Assembly (NCBI RefSeq): GCF_009755275.1
Contig: NZ_WQLA01000001.1
Coordinates: 62,001-126,000 of the forward strand
Source: Mucilaginibacter aquatilis
GTDB lineage: Bacteria > Bacteroidota > Bacteroidia > Sphingobacteriales > Sphingobacteriaceae
Direction of reading: 5' to 3'
Length of the DNA: 64,000 bases
Part shown: positions 27,069 to 36,027 of the stretch, in pieces
How positions within the stretch are numbered: the stretch's first letter is position 1
Layout of the letters: each line of letters starts with the position of its first letter
Made by a program: the position numbers and the translations under genes
The notes under the pieces: generated by a model
What the model was told of the DNA's origin: nothing
What the model saw: the letters and a program-made list of their open reading frames with translations, nothing else
The model's database searches: none

Positions 27069-28028
27069 ATGCATCCAACCATTAAAAACACCATTGGCGC
27101 ACTATCAGCATTACTAATAGCCAGCAGCCTGTACGCTCAAAAAAACCCTATTATAAATGGTTACTACGCCGACCCTGAAGGTATTAAGTATGGTGACACT
27201 TACTGGGTGTTTCCTACATTCTCGGCAAAGTATGAAGACCAGGTATTGTTGGATGCTTTCTCATCGAAAGACTTAAAAACATGGACCAAGCACCCACGGA
27301 TTGTAGATACAAGCGCTGTAAAGTGGGCTAAGCGTGCAATGTGGGCTCCTGCAGTTTTAAAAAAAGATAAAAGGTATTACCTGTTTTTCGGCGCTAATGA
27401 TGTGCATAAGGGTGAAGTTGGCGGTATAGGGGTTGCGGTAGCCAATAAACCGGAGGGCCCGTATAAGGACTTATTAGGTAAACCACTCATTCAGGAAATT
27501 GTAAATGGCGCTCAACCTATTGACCAGTTTGTTTTTAAAGATAAAGATGGAACTTATTATATGTATTATGGTGGCTGGGGCCACTGTAACGTGGTAAAAC
27601 TTAAGAAAGACTTTACCGGTATTGAACCCTTACCTGATGGTTCGTTGTATAAAGAAATCACGCCTGATAAGTATGTGGAAGGTCCTTACATGTTTATTCG
27701 TGATGGAAAGTATTACTTCATGTGGTCAGAAGGTGGTTGGACGGGTCCTGACTATAAAGTTGCTTACGCCATTGCCGATTCACCTTTTGGTCCGTTTAAG
27801 CGCCTTAATACCGTGTTAGAACAAGACCCAGCCGTGGCCACTGGCGCAGGACATCACTCTGTTATCCATTCTGCTAAAGACAATAAATACTATATCGTAT
27901 ACCATCGTCGTCCGCTTAACAAAAAAAGTGCTCACGAACGCGTGGTATGTATTGATGAAATGAAATTTGACAGCGAGGGACACATTTTACCAGTAAAAAT
28001 GACCGGGAAGGCTATGGTGGATTTTTAG
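27069..28028 (+). CDS. Secreted glycoside hydrolase family 43
   Basis: The 319-residue protein has a signal peptide (ASSLYAQKN) and a five-bladed propeller of the GH43 type. Visible catalytic marks are the Asp in YYADPEG, a middle Asp (DQFVFKDKDGTYY region) and the acid Glu in YVEGPYMFI. The family includes beta-xylosidases and alpha-L-arabinofuranosidases acting on plant or algal glycans. It is encoded alone, without a SusCD pair, so the substrate cannot be told. Confidence 0.9.
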   Translation: MHPTIKNTIGALSALLIASSLYAQKNPIINGYYADPEGIKYGDTYWVFPTFSAKYEDQVLLDAFSSKDLKTWTKHPRIVDTSAVKWAKRAMWAPAVLKKDKRYYLFFGANDVHKGEVGGIGVAVANKPEGPYKDLLGKPLIQEIVNGAQPIDQFVFKDKDGTYYMYYGGWGHCNVVKLKKDFTGIEPLPDGSLYKEITPDKYVEGPYMFIRDGKYYFMWSEGGWTGPDYKVAYAIADSPFGPFKRLNTVLEQDPAVATGAGHHSVIHSAKDNKYYIVYHRRPLNKKSAHERVVCIDEMKFDSEGHILPVKMTGKAMVDF

Positions 28029-28324
28029 TAATAACCATATTATTGCTACCAGATGATGTTTATGAGTTTAGCTGCGATTTTTTTAAATGAGTTTTACTTA
28101 CTTAAATAGAGGTAAGCTGTAAGGTCTTTCTCACTTTGATATAATAGTAGTGCGAGTAAGCAATTAGAACTAATTAATAAATAATTAAAAAACATGCTGT
28201 AAATGAGTTAATTAATATTACCTTTATAAACCACCACAATTAATACCTTTCTACTTAGACGTTGCTGCCTCTTTGATCCGGTGATATTTAAGCTTCACGC
28301 TTTACAAAATCCCGCAAACAGGTT

Positions 28325-28717
28325 ATGCTAAGAAATAGCTTTTTCAAATATTACCGCGTTTTTAAAAACGCCACCATCGTTACAGAGGTATCGGCAAATA
28401 ATTTCGTGCGCGTACCACCTGTACAGTTTAAACGCGGCTTACCTATAGGCGAACCTATAGATGTACTTATCAGCATCCCTTATTTTAAATACTCCCTACC
28501 GCCCGACGAGAACATGTTTTATGGTTATCTCACTAAAGCCAAAGCAATGGAAAAGGCAAAGTCAGGCGCACTTATTTATATCAATACAATGATTGCTGAT
28601 ATAGAGCATGGTATAGCTAAACTCAAGGCATATCGCGTGAGCCATTATGAAGATTTAAATATTAATCTTTTAGATGCCAACATCAGGCGGGTCGAAAAAC
28701 TAATGAATATCAAATAA
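28325..28717 (+). CDS. Hypothetical protein, first gene of a small three-gene cluster
   Basis: The 130-residue soluble basic protein starts MLRNSFFKYYRVFKN and contains SIPYFKYSLPPDENMFYGYL and a C-terminal helix (NLLDANIRRVEKLM). It has no signal peptide or motif I can name. The next gene starts 10 bases after its stop, and the third overlaps the second by 4 bases, indicating an operon. Function unknown. Confidence 0.65.
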   Translation: MLRNSFFKYYRVFKNATIVTEVSANNFVRVPPVQFKRGLPIGEPIDVLISIPYFKYSLPPDENMFYGYLTKAKAMEKAKSGALIYINTMIADIEHGIAKLKAYRVSHYEDLNINLLDANIRRVEKLMNIK

Positions 28718-28726
28718 CATCATACC

Positions 28727-28861
28727 ATGAGTAAAGGAAAAAACGTAGTGAAGAGCGACAAAAAGGCGCCAAGTACAGAGGGAAAGAAAGCACCGTCAGA
28801 TTACCAGTCGGGTAAATCAAGCGTATCAGAACCTATAGTAACTAAAAAGAAGAAACAATGA
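28727..28861 (+). CDS. 44-residue Lys/Ser-rich small protein
   Basis: The reading frame gives MSKGKNVVKSDKKAPSTEGK, then KAPSDYQSGKSSVSEPIVTK and KKKQ. It has no hydrophobic segment, about a third of the residues are Lys or Ser, and it is likely unstructured; it could bind nucleic acid. Its TGA stop overlaps the next ATG (ATGA), and it begins 10 bases after the upstream gene. Confidence 0.65.
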   Translation: MSKGKNVVKSDKKAPSTEGKKAPSDYQSGKSSVSEPIVTKKKKQ

Positions 28862-29193
28862 TTATAAAAGACCAGCCAATTGCCATGCAGGCTAAAATCT
28901 ACATGTACGAATTAAATAATTCGGCACGCGAAAACGGCTTTAAAGCTAACGAAGGGTGGGAAGTAAGCCGCGCCACACATGAAGAAAAAACGGAGCTGGA
29001 GAAAAAGTATCAGTTAACCATATGGGCCAAAGTGCTGCCCGAAATGCTGGCCGAGTTATTTATAACCGTTAAATCGCAATTAATATTGGCTAAGACTCTG
29101 GTGGCTGATGGTAAAAAAAGTGAAATGAATTCTGTAGCCAGCAACGATCAGCAGTATTTGGTTGCATTTAATCCAAACAGGCTAAAAACCTGA
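28858..29193 (+). CDS. Hypothetical protein, third gene of the cluster
   Basis: This 111-residue soluble protein has regular helical patterns (MQAKIYMYELNNSARENGF and TIWAKVLPEMLAELFITVK). It overlaps the micro-ORF by 4 bases, so translation is probably coupled. I do not recognise a family. Confidence 0.65.
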   Translation: MIIKDQPIAMQAKIYMYELNNSARENGFKANEGWEVSRATHEEKTELEKKYQLTIWAKVLPEMLAELFITVKSQLILAKTLVADGKKSEMNSVASNDQQYLVAFNPNRLKT

Positions 29194-29732
29194 CATTAAA
29201 TATCTGTTCGGGTGTAGTTACCCGGACGGACAATGAGTACCAAGTTACATAGCTTATTTAGAAAGAGTCGCCTGCACTACCAGGCGAACCTGCGCCATTT
29301 AGGAAAGGCTTGCTGCGCTATGTTGAAGGTCACGCCTATATCCGTTTCTGTTTTAGCAGGCAAAGATCTGTTCAAAATTGGGCCTTGTACCCTGCCATAA
29401 TTTCGGTTAATAGCATGTCGAGTTGTATTGAATTTGCAAAAAATATCTTTATACGGTATCTGATAACGTTGGTATAACCAGTTGATCAAGTTGGTTGCTA
29501 TGGTTTTTAATTTAAAGTGCCAAAAAAAAATTTTGGCAAGGCAAAGTAAGCAAACTGTCATCATACCAATTTCTGGGCTTGAAGGTAAGCCATACTCGCG
29601 CATTGATACTACAGGAAACTCTAAAAGGTATTTCCTGATTGAAATTCGACCGAGTTTCCCTACAAGGTGTTGCCTCTACACCTCCAAGCGGTAGGTCTAA
29701 AAGTACATTCCTGTTCACTCACTTACATTCAT
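29194..29732. other. Long intergenic region without a supported gene
   Basis: In these 539 bases I see an 8-bp hairpin at 29206-29227 just after the preceding operon (no T tract), and spaced complementary octamers GGAAACTC and GAGTTTCC around 29609-29660. The open frames here lack promoters, normal codon use or recognisable sequence. The amidohydrolase gene ends at its right border, so it may partly be its 3' region or a decayed insertion. Confidence 0.5.
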
Positions 29733-32700
29733 CTACTGCTCTCCATCACTGCTTCCAAACAAATACGTTTCGGTATTGCCCACGGGAAGATTCATCAAAT
29801 TGCCGGTTCCTAATTGCCACCAAAAACGCAGGCGGGGTTTGTCGGAATTTCCTATCTCGTTCATCGAGTCGGAGTCGAACAGGCGACCGTTAACCATAAC
29901 ATATTTGATGTTATCGCTATCACGTATATCATCTAACGGGTTTTGGTTAAGTATAATCAAATCGGCGAGTTTGCCAGTTTCCAATGAGCCTATTTCTTTA
30001 TCCATACCAAGATAAGCGGCGCCATTGATAGTTGCACAACGCAGGGCCTGCATAGGCGTAAAGCCACCTTGTGCAAGCATCCAAAGTTCCCAGTGGGCAC
30101 CCAAACCTTGCAACTGCCCATGAGCACCCAGGTTGATGCGTGTACCACCATCAGCAATTTGCTTTACCGCCCGGGCTATGTTTATATGACCGTAATCACC
30201 ATACTCAGCTGTTGTACGCCTGCGCGATCGGCCATCTACAATTGATGGCGGTGTAAAACTCAACAAGTGTTCATTTTTCCACACCTCGCTGCGGTCATAC
30301 CAATAGTTTTCTCCAAACTGGGTTCCGTAGCTTACTATTAAAGTTGGCGTATAAGCAGTTTTGCTGGCATTCCAAAAAGATTTTACATCCTTATAAACAG
30401 GCCACACCGGTATGTTGTGTTCAATGCCCGTATGCCCATCGGCAATCATAGTCATGTTGGTAAAATACGTTGATCCGCCTTCAGGTACTACCTCCATTTG
30501 TAACTGGCGCGCTGCTTCAATTATTTGCTGGCGTTGTTCCCTACGCGGCTGGTTGTAACTTTTTACCGAAAATGCGCCTACCGCCTTTAACCGGCGCAAG
30601 TGTGATAGCGCATCATCCAAACTATTTACTACAGCTTTTGAATCGCCATCGGCCCCGTAAAGTATAGTACCTGTAGAGTAAACCCTTGGCCCTACCATAC
30701 GCCCTGTTTTTAACATCTCTGCCTGGCTAAATACCATTTCAGTATTGCTCGATGGATCGTGAGATGTAGTAACGCCGTATGAGAGGTTTGCAAAATAATG
30801 CCAGTCCTGCTGCGGAGATATACCATCGGGACTTATACCCAAGTGGCCGTGTACATCAACAATACCCGGCATAATAGTTTTGCCTGCAACGTTGTATATT
30901 TTAGCATCAGCGGGCGGCTGCACATCCTTCCCTACAGCCATAATTACATTGCGGTCAATTACTATGGTGCCTTTATCAATCACTTCCTCACCTTTCATGG
31001 TAATAATACGCGCATTGGTAAAAGCAATTTTGCCACCCGGAATGTCAGCTTTCAGTTTTAAATTAATATCAAGGCCGGTAGTGTCAGCATTTTGCTGTCT
31101 TTCACTTCCAACATCAATAAATGAAAAAGCAGAGCGGATATCGCGCACATAGTACCTAGGCCCTAAGGTCCACATCAATTTCTGGCTGTCTTTACTCCAG
31201 TGTAAGTAAGTTCCGGCATCGCGTGTAAGCTTACTAAGTGGTAAAGCCTTATTTGCCGATGATAACTCCTGTGCGCTTCCGCTTAACGTCATAGGCGTTA
31301 TATAACAATTGAATAACTCGGTAAAAGCCATCCACTTGCCATCAGGACTTGGACAAAACTGTGTAGCATAAGTTGAAGTATAGAGTGTTTTAGGAGCAAC
31401 CCCGGGGCTGTTTAAATCAAGCATCTTATAAGCTTTTTTATCGCCCTCGGTACTTTGATAAAACAACTTGGTATCATCAGCGCTAAATTGCGGTTTAACA
31501 CCCTGACTTGAAATACATTGCGACACACCTCCTAAAGATGAAACAATGTAAATTCCCGGATTTTTACCAAAAGCAAAACCTAGAACATCATTACCTTCGC
31601 CTTTACGATATACCACCTTATCGCCTTTGTTACTAAAAAGCGGTGAATAGTAAAATCCTCGTTCGGTAGTTAAGCGGGTAATATGCTTTGTATAAAGGTC
31701 AATCAAATTTACCGAGCCCTTTAACTCATCGCTCCATGTAGTGTAAACAAGCTGGCGGCCGTCGGCACTAAAGCTCGGCTCATACTCAAACTCGGGTGTG
31801 GCGCTTATACGTTCGGGCTTACCCGAAGGGAGATCTTTAATATAAATATACCCGGCTGCGTTGAATGCCACCTTCTTACCATCGGGCGACGTGGTAAGCT
31901 GACGAATCATTTTAACGTTAACTTCATCTTGAAACACGCGTTGCGGAAAATGAAGCGCCTCGGTGATAGTTTGTTGCGATGTAACTTCGAATGGAACATT
32001 TACAACATTGAGTGTCAAAATATCAAGGTTCCATATTTTGCCTTTTGCATAGAAGATGATATGCTGATTATCAGGCGTCCAATTAAAGTTTGGATATGTT
32101 CCAAAGATAGCCCAAGTCTCCTGCTGGTCGTGGCTTAGATTATCGTAAACCGGGAACTCCTCGCCCGAGGCAAGGTTGTGTATATATAAAACTGATTTTA
32201 AACGGTTACGCTTTACAAAGGCCATCAGCTTACCATCAGGTGAAATTTGTGGTCGGCATGCTCCACCACTACCACCCGTAACAGTTTCAATTTGCCCGGT
32301 GGTACGGTTGAGCCGCTTAATGGCGTATATACCTTGATTAGGGTCTTTGTTATATTGAAAGGCAGGACCGGGAGTAACATCTTCGCTCCAGTAAACATAC
32401 GTACCTTTAGGCGATACCACTGGCTCACCAGCATCTTGCTGATCGTTTTTACGTTTGGTTAGTTGTATACCCTCACCTCCTGTTTTGTGATACATCCATA
32501 ATTCACCTGCGCCTAAAGAGCGGGTGTTAGTAAAATGCTTTCGCGCTACAAAATACTGGCCATCGGGCGTCCAGTAAGCGTTGTTAAGCAACCTGAAGCT
32601 CTCTTTGGTTACCGGATGCTTGCTTGCGCCATCGGCTCCCATAACCCAAATATTGTCACCGCCGTCGCGGTCACTTGTAAAGGCTATGTTTTTACCATCT

Positions 32701-32969
32701 GGACTAAACCGCGGTTGCACCTCCCATGATTTACCACCTGTTAATAAGGTTGCCTTTCCGCCGGTTATTGGTATGCTATATATGTCGCCTAGTAAATCAA
32801 AGGCAATTGTTTTCCCATCCGGACTAACGTCCAAATTAATCCATGTGCCTTCATCTGTATTAATGCTTATTTTTTTGCTTTGGCCGGGAGTATTCTCAAC
32901 GTTCCACTTTTGTGAAAATGCATTGATAGAAGCAATAAATAAGAATAGAAAAAATGCCAGCGGTTTCAT
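29733..32969 (-). CDS. Secreted PD40 beta-propeller / amidohydrolase protein
   Basis: The 1078-residue protein has a signal peptide (cleaved near SINAFSQ) and repeated WD40-like PD40 blades over about residues 35-600 (for example ISPDGKLMAFVKR and FSPDGKNIAFTSDRDG). An amidohydrolase domain follows in about residues 650-1060, with MPGIVDVHGHLG giving the HxH metal motif, a later EHNIPVW His and LETGKLADLIILNQNPL near the end. It probably hydrolyses a peptide or cyclic amide in the periplasm. The two-domain design is well known in Bacteroidota. Substrate unknown. Confidence 0.9.
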   Translation of the reverse strand: MKPLAFFLFLFIASINAFSQKWNVENTPGQSKKISINTDEGTWINLDVSPDGKTIAFDLLGDIYSIPITGGKATLLTGGKSWEVQPRFSPDGKNIAFTSDRDGGDNIWVMGADGASKHPVTKESFRLLNNAYWTPDGQYFVARKHFTNTRSLGAGELWMYHKTGGEGIQLTKRKNDQQDAGEPVVSPKGTYVYWSEDVTPGPAFQYNKDPNQGIYAIKRLNRTTGQIETVTGGSGGACRPQISPDGKLMAFVKRNRLKSVLYIHNLASGEEFPVYDNLSHDQQETWAIFGTYPNFNWTPDNQHIIFYAKGKIWNLDILTLNVVNVPFEVTSQQTITEALHFPQRVFQDEVNVKMIRQLTTSPDGKKVAFNAAGYIYIKDLPSGKPERISATPEFEYEPSFSADGRQLVYTTWSDELKGSVNLIDLYTKHITRLTTERGFYYSPLFSNKGDKVVYRKGEGNDVLGFAFGKNPGIYIVSSLGGVSQCISSQGVKPQFSADDTKLFYQSTEGDKKAYKMLDLNSPGVAPKTLYTSTYATQFCPSPDGKWMAFTELFNCYITPMTLSGSAQELSSANKALPLSKLTRDAGTYLHWSKDSQKLMWTLGPRYYVRDIRSAFSFIDVGSERQQNADTTGLDINLKLKADIPGGKIAFTNARIITMKGEEVIDKGTIVIDRNVIMAVGKDVQPPADAKIYNVAGKTIMPGIVDVHGHLGISPDGISPQQDWHYFANLSYGVTTSHDPSSNTEMVFSQAEMLKTGRMVGPRVYSTGTILYGADGDSKAVVNSLDDALSHLRRLKAVGAFSVKSYNQPRREQRQQIIEAARQLQMEVVPEGGSTYFTNMTMIADGHTGIEHNIPVWPVYKDVKSFWNASKTAYTPTLIVSYGTQFGENYWYDRSEVWKNEHLLSFTPPSIVDGRSRRRTTAEYGDYGHINIARAVKQIADGGTRINLGAHGQLQGLGAHWELWMLAQGGFTPMQALRCATINGAAYLGMDKEIGSLETGKLADLIILNQNPLDDIRDSDNIKYVMVNGRLFDSDSMNEIGNSDKPRLRFWWQLGTGNLMNLPVGNTETYLFGSSDGEQ

Positions 32970-33301
32970 AGTGTAAGATTAACACCGCTAAAATAGGAAA
33001 TGATTACAAGGAGTACTAATAACAGCAAAGTTGGTTAAGCTGAAGTTACCGAAATTTGACAACAGCGAAACGGCTAAGAGAAAATTATTGCGCAGGATAC
33101 AAATCACCTTACTTGCATCGAATGCAGCGAGAGAATGGTAATACGCTTATGGCAAAGAGATACCGGTCCGAATAAAATTCAGATTTATCATAGCTCGATA
33201 AACAGCCAATGACCATCTACAAGCTTAAAGACAGAGGTAAAATTCAGGCTATAACAAAAACGCCGGAAGATATAATATCAACCGGCGCTTTATATATTTT
33301 A
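32970..33301. other. Intergenic region between amidohydrolase and RRM genes
   Basis: The region holds the amidohydrolase promoter (minus strand, from 32970 rightwards) and the terminator of the RRM gene at 33256-33287. No further gene or RNA was recognised. Confidence 0.5.
33256..33287 (-). terminator. Terminator of the RRM protein gene
   Basis: CGCCGG (33261-33266) pairs with CCGGCG (33282-33287) around an A/T-rich loop; on the minus strand the stem is followed by TTTTTG. Confidence 0.65.
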
Positions 33302-33685
33302 TTAGTTCCAACGACCACCGCCGCGGTTGCTATCTTTTTGATAGCCGCCACCGCCACCACGGTTGCCACCACCGCCGTAACCACCACCACGGTTGCCACC
33401 GCCGCCAAAGCCGCCACGGCTACCGCCGCCGCCATTGCTTGGTTTGCGTTGCTCAGCCTGGCTAACTGCAATGCTGCGGCCACCAACTTCAGTTCCGTTT
33501 AAACCATCAATTGCTTGCTGACCGGCTTCATCATCTGCCATTTCAACAAAGCCAAAGCCTTTACTGCGACCGGTTTCCCTGTCGATAATAAGTTTTACTG
33601 AGTTTACCTCTCCGTATGCTTCAAAGAGTTGTTTTAAATCTGCTTCCTCTAAGCGATAAGGAAGGCTTCCTACAAAAATGTTCAT
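33302..33685 (-). CDS. RRM-domain RNA-binding protein with Gly-rich tail
   Basis: The 127-residue protein has a single RNA recognition motif: RNP2 NIFVGSLPY near the start and RNP1 KGFGFVEM around residues 43-50. A Gly/Arg/Asn tail with GGGNRGGG repeats (about residues 83-127) resembles bacterial cold-inducible Rbp proteins. It likely acts as an RNA chaperone in the cytoplasm. ATG 33685 is preferred over a one-codon-longer ATT start. The 5' region holds a perfect CAAGCATGCTTG palindrome. Confidence 0.92.
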   Translation of the reverse strand: MNIFVGSLPYRLEEADLKQLFEAYGEVNSVKLIIDRETGRSKGFGFVEMADDEAGQQAIDGLNGTEVGGRSIAVSQAEQRKPSNGGGGSRGGFGGGGNRGGGYGGGGNRGGGGGYQKDSNRGGGRWN

Positions 33686-33707
33686 CAATTTTAAATTATC
33701 ATTTTAT

Positions 33708-33719
33708 CAAGCATGCTTG
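33708..33719. promoter_or_regulatory. Perfect 12-bp palindrome in the 5' region of the RRM gene
   Basis: CAAGCATGCTTG lies 22 bases upstream of the RRM start. It could be a dimeric regulator site or part of a folded cold-shock leader; neither is shown. Confidence 0.4.
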
Positions 33720-33870
33720 CTTAACACCGCAATTAACATAAAAATTTCTGCATTTGTTCAATATTCATCGTGATAAAAAATTTATTTTTTGACGAATTAC
33801 GATTTTTGTCATTAAACCACTACAAATGAGCTATTTTGAAGTAATTTTTATACTATAAATTAACAAAAAG

Positions 33871-34623
33871 TTAACGTCCACGATTCTTTGAGAGTATAAT
33901 CATGGTATGGCTTAGCATAGCAGTACCACCTTCCCAGCCTTCATGCCCGGGAATAACGAAAGCGGCATCGCCATATTTGGTAAATAATTTACGTGCAGCC
34001 TGTGCCCACTGCTCTATGTTACTGCCAGGGGTATCAGGGACTGACTTTGAGTCGAAACTTCGAACTAAACAGCCTCCAAACAACACTTTACTATCCGGAA
34101 ACCAAACCACCAGATTATCTAAACTATGCCCAGCCCCCGGGTAAAATGTCTCAAGCTTCACATTCCCTAGAGTGATCGTCGTATCGCCCTTAAAAGTATA
34201 AGCAGCTTGCTTTTCATCGCTTCCGGAGGTTAAACTTTGAGTTAATAAGCTGCTGTAAGTTTTTGCCCCATGCTTTTTCAACCAATCAAGCCCTGCAGTG
34301 CGATCACTATGATGATGGGTTACCACACAAAGAGCAATTTTTTGGTGGTGTTTTTTTTCAAGAGTATCGGCCAGCTGTATAGTTTGAGCCTCATCCCATG
34401 GAGTATCAATTAATATAATGCCGTTATTAGTTACAACATACAACCCATTTGCCGGAAACAAGTCTTCACCTTCATTAGGCTTACCATATGAGGTGTACAC
34501 ATAAAAATTTTCGTAAAGGTGTGATGTTGAAATAACGGGAGGGTTACCATCTGCAAAAGTTAATGCAGATTTTAAAAGCAAAACAAACAGTAAAATAACC
34601 TTATAAATCTTTGTAAAATCCAT
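33871..34623 (-). CDS. Subclass B1 metallo-beta-lactamase
   Basis: The 250-residue exported protein (signal peptide about 1-24) has all six zinc ligands of subclass B1: H103, H105 and D107 in THHHSDRTAG, H166 in GAGHSLDN, C185 in LFGGCLVRS and H227 in PGHEGW. It should hydrolyse beta-lactams including carbapenems in the periplasm. The usual Lys after the Cys ligand (GGCLVKS) is Arg here. No insertion sequence or cassette is near and codon use is like the neighbours, so it looks intrinsic, as in other environmental Bacteroidota. Confidence 0.88.
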   Translation of the reverse strand: MDFTKIYKVILLFVLLLKSALTFADGNPPVISTSHLYENFYVYTSYGKPNEGEDLFPANGLYVVTNNGIILIDTPWDEAQTIQLADTLEKKHHQKIALCVVTHHHSDRTAGLDWLKKHGAKTYSSLLTQSLTSGSDEKQAAYTFKGDTTITLGNVKLETFYPGAGHSLDNLVVWFPDSKVLFGGCLVRSFDSKSVPDTPGSNIEQWAQAARKLFTKYGDAAFVIPGHEGWEGGTAMLSHTMIILSKNRGR

Positions 34624-34987
34624 TCGGCAGTTCAGTTAATAGTTTCAGTAAAAATCAAATCTAATATTTAAATGTACAAATACAATGCCTTTGACGGCAT
34701 AGCAACAATTGGACGTTGATTCACTGCTTTTGTTTAAACTAAGTAAGCTATCAACTATTTGATGACATTTAGGAAATTGATATGACATCAAATGCATTAA
34801 TTTGGAAATTATAAATAAGATTAAAGGCTGCTTAACTTTTCAAATAATATATGGTACTGGCTTGAAAGTCACGCCTCTTGTTTAGAATGATTACGATTTT
34901 TGCAATTGTGCTTAGCTCAGATGACAATTACAGCAATAAAGTATATATTTGTCTTTTATAAAAATTAATTAATTAATAGTAAAACGC
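34624..34987. other. Intergenic region between the beta-lactamase and receiver genes
   Basis: These 364 A/T-rich bases hold a TGTATTTG near -7 match for the beta-lactamase (minus) and the exact TATATTTG box for the receiver gene. No ORF or RNA gene was recognised. Confidence 0.5.
34944..34951 (+). promoter_or_regulatory. -7 box of the receiver gene (TATATTTG)
   Basis: Exact TAnnTTTG 36 bases before the GTG start at 34988. No TTG is seen at 19-21 bases upstream. Confidence 0.5.
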
Positions 34988-35350
34988 GTGAAGATTGTAG
35001 TGATAGAGGATAATCCGGATATCAGTGAGATTATGGATTATATACTGAAGGATGATGGTTATGAAGTAATCTCATCTGAAGATGGTACAATCGCTGATCA
35101 ATTTCACGAGATTAAACCTGATTTAGTTTTAATGGACGAATTATTACCCGGTAAACGCGGTAGTGAGTGGTGCAGCATTATTAAATCAGATCCAAGCAGG
35201 CAACACATCCCCGTTGTACTGGTATCAACCATTCCAAACATTGAGCAGTTGGCTCAAAAAAGCGGCGCTGATGGTTACTTGGAAAAGCCATTCAACATAG
35301 CTAGCCTGAGCGATTTAATAAAGGAATTTGCTGCTAAGAAAAATCAATAA
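34988..35350 (+). CDS. Single-domain response regulator (CheY-like receiver)
   Basis: The 120-residue protein is one receiver domain with no output domain. The acidic pair is in VVIEDNPD, the phospho-acceptor Asp in PDLVLMDELLPGKRG, the Thr/Ser in VVLVSTIPN and the Lys in GYLEKPFN. It starts with GTG. No histidine kinase is adjacent. It probably relays phosphate or binds a partner. Confidence 0.9.
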   Translation: MKIVVIEDNPDISEIMDYILKDDGYEVISSEDGTIADQFHEIKPDLVLMDELLPGKRGSEWCSIIKSDPSRQHIPVVLVSTIPNIEQLAQKSGADGYLEKPFNIASLSDLIKEFAAKKNQ

Positions 35351-35394
35351 TCAGAAATATTTCATCAGAACTTTTCTTAACAACCCTCAGCTGT

Positions 35395-35432
35395 TGCGCG
35401 TTTTGTTGCGAAGTACTCCAACAAAACGCGCA
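35395..35432. repeat. Perfect 14-bp inverted repeat (hairpin) after the receiver gene
   Basis: TGCGCGTTTTGTTG (35395-35408) pairs exactly with CAACAAAACGCGCA (35419-35432), loop of 10 bases. There is no T tract on either side. It may be a terminator, a stabiliser of the 3' end, or a dispersed palindrome. Confidence 0.65.
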
Positions 35433-35473
35433 CAATGAGGTTAAGTGTATGCAATAGTTTATAATACACATTT

Positions 35474-35974
35474 ATGAAAAAAATAAAGGCCTTATGCGCC
35501 TCATTTGCAGCTACAGCCGCTTTAAGTTTGGTTATTTCTTGCCAAAGCTCCCCTCAGCAGCAAGACACTAATGATACCACCAACTCTAAAAAGAAAATTA
35601 AACGCGGCAAGATCACTAAACGTACGCAGGATGGATGCTATGCTAAGGTTAGCGGCCAGCAAATGAAAGATACTTTGTTTGTGAAGTTACATGTAGAAAA
35701 TGACAAAGTAAGTGGCGATATGATGGAAACGATTTTTGAGAAAGACCGCCGTAAGGGAACTATAAGCGGTACTATCGAAAAAGATAACATTATTAAAGCT
35801 ACCTGGACCTTTATGCAGGAGGGCATGACCGATTCCATGAAAGTGGCATTCAGGCTTACCCACGCAGGCTTAATGCAACAGCCTTTAAAGGTTGATGCAG
35901 CTACCGGCCGCCAGGTTCCGGACACAAGCTCACCTTACTCTATATTACTTAAACCTGCCGATTGCAATAAATAG
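35474..35974 (+). CDS. Lipoprotein of unknown function
   Basis: The 166-residue protein has a lipobox (LVISCQSS, Cys about 23), a Lys-rich linker and a beta-rich body (VSGDMMETIFEKDRRKGTISGTIE). It resembles small Bacteroidota lipoproteins whose role is unknown. It ends at the bidirectional terminator that marks the left border of the phage-derived region. Confidence 0.75.
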   Translation: MKKIKALCASFAATAALSLVISCQSSPQQQDTNDTTNSKKKIKRGKITKRTQDGCYAKVSGQQMKDTLFVKLHVENDKVSGDMMETIFEKDRRKGTISGTIEKDNIIKATWTFMQEGMTDSMKVAFRLTHAGLMQQPLKVDAATGRQVPDTSSPYSILLKPADCNK

Positions 35975-35995
35975 GCACTTATAGTTATAAAAAGT

Positions 35996-36027
35996 AAAAA
36001 GCACAATCATTAATGATTGTGCTTTTT
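35996..36027. terminator. Perfect bidirectional terminator at the left border of the phage element
   Basis: AAAAAGCACAATCATT and its exact complement form a 32-base palindrome with A and T runs on each side. The repressor stop codon (36010-36012) lies inside it. Confidence 0.85.

Noticed and set aside
29277..29603. Open frame of 108 residues on the minus strand
   Set aside because: No promoter box, no recognisable sequence and a composition unlike nearby genes; the overlapping frames are equally open.
33209..33502. Ala/Thr-rich open frames opposite the RRM gene
   Set aside because: They are mirror frames of the Gly-rich RRM tail and have no start or promoter support.
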